Of a stretch of DNA of 10,786 bases, positions 7,068 to 10,786 are shown piece by piece. A program made the position numbers and the translations under genes. The DNA comes from JAGXLP01 sp042218715. Lineage in GTDB: Bacteria > Bipolaricaulota > Bipolaricaulia > M55B111. Under the pieces are notes generated by a model. That model had not been told where the DNA came from and made no database searches. It worked only from the letters and a program-made list of their open reading frames with translations. Position 1 is the first letter of the stretch. Every line of letters begins with the position of its first letter. The stretch covers positions 1 to 10,786 of the forward strand of contig JBDGQU010000087.1 of NCBI GenBank assembly GCA_042218715.1. Direction: 5' to 3'.

Positions 7068-8078
7068 ATGAAAGATTACTGTGTCGGAATCATCGGAGCC
7101 CTCGGTGCTGTGGGGGGTCAGATGAGAGAGATAATGGCCCAGAGTAGTATTGATATTGGCGAAATTAAGTTGTTTGAACGCCCGGAACTGGAAGGGGAGA
7201 CCGCGGAATTTGCCGGAGAAAAAATAGCCTGTGAGGTTGCTACACCTGATACTCTTTCCGAATGCGACCTGGCTACGATGTCCGCCGGTTCCGAAGCATC
7301 GAAAAAACTTGCTCCCATGGCTGCCGAAGCTGGCTGTGTGGTCGTGGATAATTCGAGCCAGTGGAGAATGGATCCGGAGGTTCCTCTTGTGGTCCCGGAG
7401 GTTAATCCGGAAGATCTCGACTGGCACGAAGGGATAGTGGCTAACCCAAACTGCTCGACAATTCAAATGGTTCTAGCACTTAAGCCGATTCACGATAATT
7501 ACGAGATAAGTCGAGTTGTAGTTTCTACCTACCAGGCGGTGTCCGGTTCAGGAGTTGACGCAATAGAAGAGCTGAAAACACAGACCGAAGATATAGTAAA
7601 TGGGAAAGAACCGAAATCTAAAGTATATCCCCATCAAATTGCCTTCAACGCTCTACCTCATATAGATAAATTTCAGGATAACGGCTATACGAAGGAAGAG
7701 ATGAAGATGGTCCGGGAAACTCACAAGATAGTTAGCGACGACATCGAAGTAAGTCCTACGGCCGTCAGGATTCCGGTTTATAGGTCCCATGCGGAATCGG
7801 TCAATGTTCAAACTGACTCCCCGATTGACGTGGACGACGTCAGGGAAATGCTAACGAACACTACCGGAGTCGTAGTCCAGGACGATCCCGAGAACCGTGT
7901 CTATCCTCTGTGTACGGATGCGGAAGGTAAGAACGAGGTCTTCGTCGGGAGGATCAGAAAGGATCCAACGGTCGATCACGGGCTAAATTTCTGGGTCGTA
8001 TCCGATAATTTGAGAAAAGGAGCTGCTCTCAACACGGTACAGATTGCGGAAACAATGGTAGAAAGGGACCTCGTGTGA
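7068..8078 (+). CDS. asd: Aspartate-semialdehyde dehydrogenase
   Basis: The enzyme makes aspartate semialdehyde from aspartyl phosphate with NADPH, the branch point to lysine, threonine and methionine. The 336-residue product has a nucleotide-binding GALGAVG loop at 10-16 (GATGAVG is more usual), catalytic Cys129 in ANPNCST, the STYQAVSGSG segment at 153-162, and His241 in RIPVYRSH. It looks complete. The frame opens at ATG 7062, but that codon touches the ribosome site GGAGG (7057-7061). ATG 7068, six bases further on, is the better start and gives the usual N-terminus. An 88-base spacer separates it from homoserine dehydrogenase; I found no clear promoter or terminator there. Confidence 0.96.
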   Translation: MKDYCVGIIGALGAVGGQMREIMAQSSIDIGEIKLFERPELEGETAEFAGEKIACEVATPDTLSECDLATMSAGSEASKKLAPMAAEAGCVVVDNSSQWRMDPEVPLVVPEVNPEDLDWHEGIVANPNCSTIQMVLALKPIHDNYEISRVVVSTYQAVSGSGVDAIEELKTQTEDIVNGKEPKSKVYPHQIAFNALPHIDKFQDNGYTKEEMKMVRETHKIVSDDIEVSPTAVRIPVYRSHAESVNVQTDSPIDVDDVREMLTNTTGVVVQDDPENRVYPLCTDAEGKNEVFVGRIRKDPTVDHGLNFWVVSDNLRKGAALNTVQIAETMVERDLV

Positions 8079-8109
8079 CGAGGCTTGAATAAGGGGACTG
8101 TGATCAGTC

Positions 8110-9231
8110 ATGGATAGAATAGTCAAGAAATTTGGTGGTACCTCGCTTCGGACTGAGGAAAGGATAAGACTGGCCGTGGAAAAGGTTGTCGGGGATTTGG
8201 AAAGAGGAAGATCCGTTATTGTGGTCGTATCAGCTATGGGGAAGGACGGAGATCCTTATGCGACTGATACGTTAATCGGTCTTATGGAGGATGTATCTTC
8301 AGAGATAGATCCGCTAAAACAGGATCTTATGATGTCCTGTGGAGAAGTAATTTCCGCTTCACTTTTTTCTCATTATCTCGATGACGCGGGTTACGATTCC
8401 GTTCCAATGACGGGTTACCAGGCGGGTATATTCACGGATGACGAATTTGGCGACGCAAATATCCTGGAGGTTGATTCAGCGGGGCTGGAGAAATATTTAA
8501 ACCAGGGTCGGCCCGTCGTGCTCGCAGGTTTCCAGGGTAGAACGATAAAGGGTGAAGTGACGACCCTGGGCCGGGGTGGTAGCGATACAACTGCTTTGAG
8601 GGTTGGAGGGGCGGTTGACGCGGACCTGGTGGAGATGTATACTGACGTGCCCGGAGTAGCAGTTGCAGACCCGGGTCTGGTTGAGGATCCTCCGTTCTTT
8701 TCGAATATCTCCCGGGACGCATTACGGAAATTAGTGGTAAACGGTTCGAATGTTGTCCATCCTCAGGCTGTTTCGAGCGCGCAGAATTACGACGTTCCCA
8801 TTTCCGTTAGAAGTTATAAAGACGAGAGAAGAGAAACAATTATCGATGGTAAGACTTCGTCCGATCGAACTCCACTTGGCATTGCAGTAATGGAGGGTTG
8901 CGGGTTAGTTGAGGAGCCCAGCTTAGATCCTGAAAATACTTCGAAGGCCGAGGTCGTGTCGGTTAACATAAAAGGGAATGGAAGTAAGCCCTCAATACTG
9001 CTGAAAGAGGTCGGTGGGGAGTTAGGTGATTATGACCCCGAGCAGGTTTCTCTGGTGACGGCCGTGCCTACGATCCCTGGTCGGACGAACGAGCTCGTGA
9101 ATAAGACCGTGGATGCGATAGATAAGGAAAAATACGTAGGGGTGAAGACAGGATCGGACGGAGTTCAGTTCGTGGTAGAGCCCGGGGAGGAAGCCGAGGT
9201 TGTCCGAGAGATCTACAGAGTTTTCTATTGA
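8110..9231 (+). CDS. lysC: Aspartate kinase with a short regulatory region
   Basis: This enzyme phosphorylates aspartate, the first step of the pathway. The catalytic domain (about 1-245) shows KFGGTS at 7-12, a GEVISA segment at 78-83, GRGGSDTTA at 154-162, TDVPGV at 178-183 and NGSNVVHPQAV at 211-221. The C-terminal 125 residues are short for two ACT domains. The last 65 or so fit one ACT unit, with VSLVTAVPTIPGRTNEL and a closing QFVVEPGEEAEVVREI, while the preceding unit is hard to recognise. Total length, 373, is below the usual 400 or more. This may alter feedback control by threonine or lysine, which is inference. The ATG has only a distant AAGGGGA about 13 bases upstream. It follows the semialdehyde dehydrogenase by 31 bases. 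Confidence 0.94.
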   Translation: MDRIVKKFGGTSLRTEERIRLAVEKVVGDLERGRSVIVVVSAMGKDGDPYATDTLIGLMEDVSSEIDPLKQDLMMSCGEVISASLFSHYLDDAGYDSVPMTGYQAGIFTDDEFGDANILEVDSAGLEKYLNQGRPVVLAGFQGRTIKGEVTTLGRGGSDTTALRVGGAVDADLVEMYTDVPGVAVADPGLVEDPPFFSNISRDALRKLVVNGSNVVHPQAVSSAQNYDVPISVRSYKDERRETIIDGKTSSDRTPLGIAVMEGCGLVEEPSLDPENTSKAEVVSVNIKGNGSKPSILLKEVGGELGDYDPEQVSLVTAVPTIPGRTNELVNKTVDAIDKEKYVGVKTGSDGVQFVVEPGEEAEVVREIYRVFY

Positions 9232-9246
9232 GACCTCCAGTAGGTA

Positions 9247-9299
9247 CTTGTTAACCTTAATGAGTTGGCTAATTTGAACTCGAAATCAAGGTAATCAAG
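9247..9299 (+). promoter_or_regulatory. Nested hairpin in the spacer before the aminotransferase gene
   Basis: In the 131-base spacer, CTTG (9247-9250) pairs with CAAG (9296-9299), and ACCTT (9254-9258) with AAGGT (9288-9292). Within them, GAGTT pairs with AACTC around a ten-base loop. A tandem ATCAAGG lies at the 3' arm. No T-run follows. It could be a leader or processing element between aspartate kinase and the aminotransferase, but such pairings can arise by chance. Confidence 0.25.
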
Positions 9300-9344
9300 G
9301 AAAGTAACGGTAGTGGGCAGAACTTTAGCTTTCCGGGTGAATGT

Positions 9345-9363
9345 TTCGACGAGGGGGGTCGAA
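9345..9363 (+). promoter_or_regulatory. Small hairpin with the aminotransferase ribosome site in its loop
   Basis: TTCGA (9345-9349) pairs with TCGAA (9359-9363), whose last base is the A of the start codon. The loop holds GAGGGGGG, the only ribosome site for this gene. Such an arrangement could tune initiation. The stem is only five pairs, so the effect is uncertain. Confidence 0.3.
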
Positions 9364-10484
9364 TGGAAAAAAGCAGTAAAGAAAATATTTCCTTCAACCG
9401 GGGCGTACCCGAGACTCAGTCCTTACCCAAAAAGAAAGTTGGTGAGATAACCGAAGAAGTTCTGAACCGGTACGGAGATTCGTTATTACAGTACGGTGAT
9501 TCAAAAGGATTTGAACCCCTGAGAAATAAGCTGGCTGATTGGTACGTGAACGCGACCAACGATCGGATTCTGGTAGGTAACGGCTCTCTCCAGATTCTAG
9601 ACATGATAGCCAACCTCATTGTAGAGCCGGGGGATACAGTTCTGGTAGAGAGCCCCACTTACGATCGAGCGATTACTATATTTAATCGGGCGGAGGCAAA
9701 AGTCAAGGGGGTGAAGCTCGAGAAGGACGGACCGGAACTCGGGGAACTATCCGAACTTATAACCGAATGTCAGCCAAAGCTATTCTATACGATCCCGGAC
9801 TTTCAAAATCCTACGGGCGTTTGTGCGACCGGCAAAAAAAGAAAGAAGATAGTCGAACTGACCCGGGAATCAGGTACGGTGATCGTGGAAGACTCTCCCT
9901 ACCGAAAGTTGAGATACCGGGGTGAATCGGTGCCCACCCTGAGAAGCTTCAGTCCCGAAAGAGTGGTTCAGGTCTCCTCGTTTAGCAAGCTGATAGGGCC
10001 GGGAATGAGAGTAGGTTGGGTGGTTGGTAACCCCGAGTTCATCGACGATCTCGCTGAATACGCGGAAGACACCTATATTACTCCCGGTTTACTCAGTCAG
10101 GGTTTAGTAGACGGCTTGATAGGTGACGGGTGGCTGAAAGAGAATATCCAGGACCTGATCTCCCTTTATGCCCCCAGGCTAGAAACTACTCTCGAAAGCC
10201 TGGAGAAATACTTTCCCGGAGCGGACTGGGTGGAGCCCCGGGGAGGTTTTTTTGTCGGACTGTGGCTTCCCGGCGATACCGACGTAGACCAATTCTACAG
10301 CCGGGCGGAGGAAGAAAATTTGGTCCTTTCCCGTTCGGAGAGGTTCTTTCCCGGTCGTCGGGGCAAGGATTTCCTCAGACTTCCGTTTCCCGCTCTTTCT
10401 TCCGACCGGATTGAGGAGGGGATAATGAGACTCGGGGAAGCCTGGAGGAATCTCAAACCTAAGTCGAACGATTCCCTCTCCTGA
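9363..10484 (+). CDS. Fold-type I PLP-dependent aminotransferase (LysN/MocR-like class)
   Basis: The 373-residue protein resembles 2-aminoadipate/aromatic aminotransferases and the catalytic domain of MocR regulators, but it has no DNA-binding N-terminus. Visible motifs are LLQYGDSKGFEPLR near 41-54, VGNGSLQILD (71-80), PDFQNPTG (145-152), Asp177 and Tyr180, the cofactor lysine Lys209 in SSFSKLIGPGMRVGW, and DFLRLPF near the end with the substrate-binding Arg. The acceptor and donor cannot be told from sequence. Context suggests an amino acid linked to aspartate, threonine or methionine metabolism. It follows aspartate kinase on the same strand after 131 bases. The last nine codons, including the stop, lie inside the right terminal repeat, so its C-terminal tail (PKSNDSLS) seems to be supplied by the repeat. 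Confidence 0.9.
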   Translation: MEKSSKENISFNRGVPETQSLPKKKVGEITEEVLNRYGDSLLQYGDSKGFEPLRNKLADWYVNATNDRILVGNGSLQILDMIANLIVEPGDTVLVESPTYDRAITIFNRAEAKVKGVKLEKDGPELGELSELITECQPKLFYTIPDFQNPTGVCATGKKRKKIVELTRESGTVIVEDSPYRKLRYRGESVPTLRSFSPERVVQVSSFSKLIGPGMRVGWVVGNPEFIDDLAEYAEDTYITPGLLSQGLVDGLIGDGWLKENIQDLISLYAPRLETTLESLEKYFPGADWVEPRGGFFVGLWLPGDTDVDQFYSRAEEENLVLSRSERFFPGRRGKDFLRLPFPALSSDRIEEGIMRLGEAWRNLKPKSNDSLS

Positions 10485-10742
10485 GACCAACTTCTAATTC
10501 AGTCTACAGGAAAAATCGTCCTTAGTTGAACAACTTACGTCTCTTCACTCAGTAGGTTACAGCTAAAGTGGTAATCAAGTCCCTCTTCCAGGGCTTTTAA
10601 CCAGCACCCAGTTTAATATCGATAATCAACAGTGGTAAATAACTTCAACAAAAACCTCTTCTGTAAGCTGGTTTCCCGTTCGAAGTTCGTATTAAACTGG
10701 GTGCTGGACAAACTCCCGTTTATCACATAAGTCTTTCGGTTA
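10457..10742. repeat. Right copy of the long inverted repeat
   Basis: This is the inverted counterpart of 1-291, about 84% identical by hand alignment, with small indels only. It starts within the last nine codons of the aminotransferase gene and ends, as far as the left copy can show, at 10742. Relative to its adjoining gene it has the same orientation as the left copy has to metK: gene end first, then GAGACCAACTTCTA, then the dyad. No open reading frame of credible length and no transposase are seen. Confidence 0.93.
10601..10707. repeat. 19-bp dyad with 69-base spacer (right)
   Basis: CCAGCACCCAGTTTAATAT (10601-10619) pairs with 10689-10707 at 18 of 19 positions, the mismatch being at the innermost base. 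The arms are almost identical to those of the left copy, while the spacer between them has drifted and lost about four bases. The spacer retains AACTTC-type pairing: GTTCGAAGTT near 10679-10688 with AACTTCAAC near 10640-10648. Confidence 0.9.
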
Positions 10743-10786
10743 ACTCTTCCCTGTTAATTTAACAAATCAAAACCGCTCAGTTTTGG
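10743..10786. other. Flanking sequence beyond the right repeat
   Basis: These 44 AT-rich bases have no counterpart in the window because the left copy is cut by the window edge. They may still belong to the repeat. I see no gene in them. Confidence 0.5.

Noticed and set aside
9416..9658. Antisense frames within the aminotransferase and other cluster genes
   Set aside because: They lie wholly inside well-supported genes and have no independent evidence.

Overview
This window carries a block of amino-acid and one-carbon metabolism genes. It reads as chromosomal DNA from a bacterium. The reasons are a bacterial-type S-adenosylmethionine synthase, strong AGGAGG-type ribosome binding sites, a TTGACA/TATTAT promoter, and tight or overlapping gene spacing. 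Proteins look rich in Asp and Glu by eye, and a betaine/trimethylamine-methyltransferase-like gene is present, so an anaerobe or halophile is possible. I cannot name a lineage, and an archaeon with bacterial-type genes is not strictly excluded.

Layout: a repeat of about 291 bp (1-291) abuts the stop codon of metK (minus strand, 292-1476). A non-pyrrolysine MttB-family methyltransferase gene is divergent from metK (1589-3034). A 507-base stretch follows with a probable promoter (3217-3245) and a threonine-rich 40-residue leader reading frame (3284-3406). Next comes a plus-strand cluster: threonine synthase, a phosphoglycerate-mutase-like putative homoserine kinase, homoserine dehydrogenase, aspartate-semialdehyde dehydrogenase, aspartate kinase, and a fold-type I aminotransferase (9363-10484). 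The last 28 bases of the aminotransferase gene lie inside a second copy of the terminal repeat (about 10457-10742), in inverted orientation.

The five genes from 3542 to 9231 encode every step from aspartate to threonine, arranged in exactly the reverse of the reaction order. The aminotransferase could supply or use an amino acid linked to the pathway. MetK uses methionine, another product of homoserine, and the MttB-like protein could feed methyl groups to the same network.

The most unusual feature is the pair of long inverted repeats, about 84% identical by hand alignment, that enclose the roughly 10-kb block. Each contains a nested 19-bp dyad (CCAGCACCCAGTTTAATAT and its complement, about 70 bases apart). 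The nine-codon aminotransferase tail also has an in-frame counterpart directly behind the metK stop codon. This points to a dispersed element or segmental duplication that attaches to gene 3' ends.
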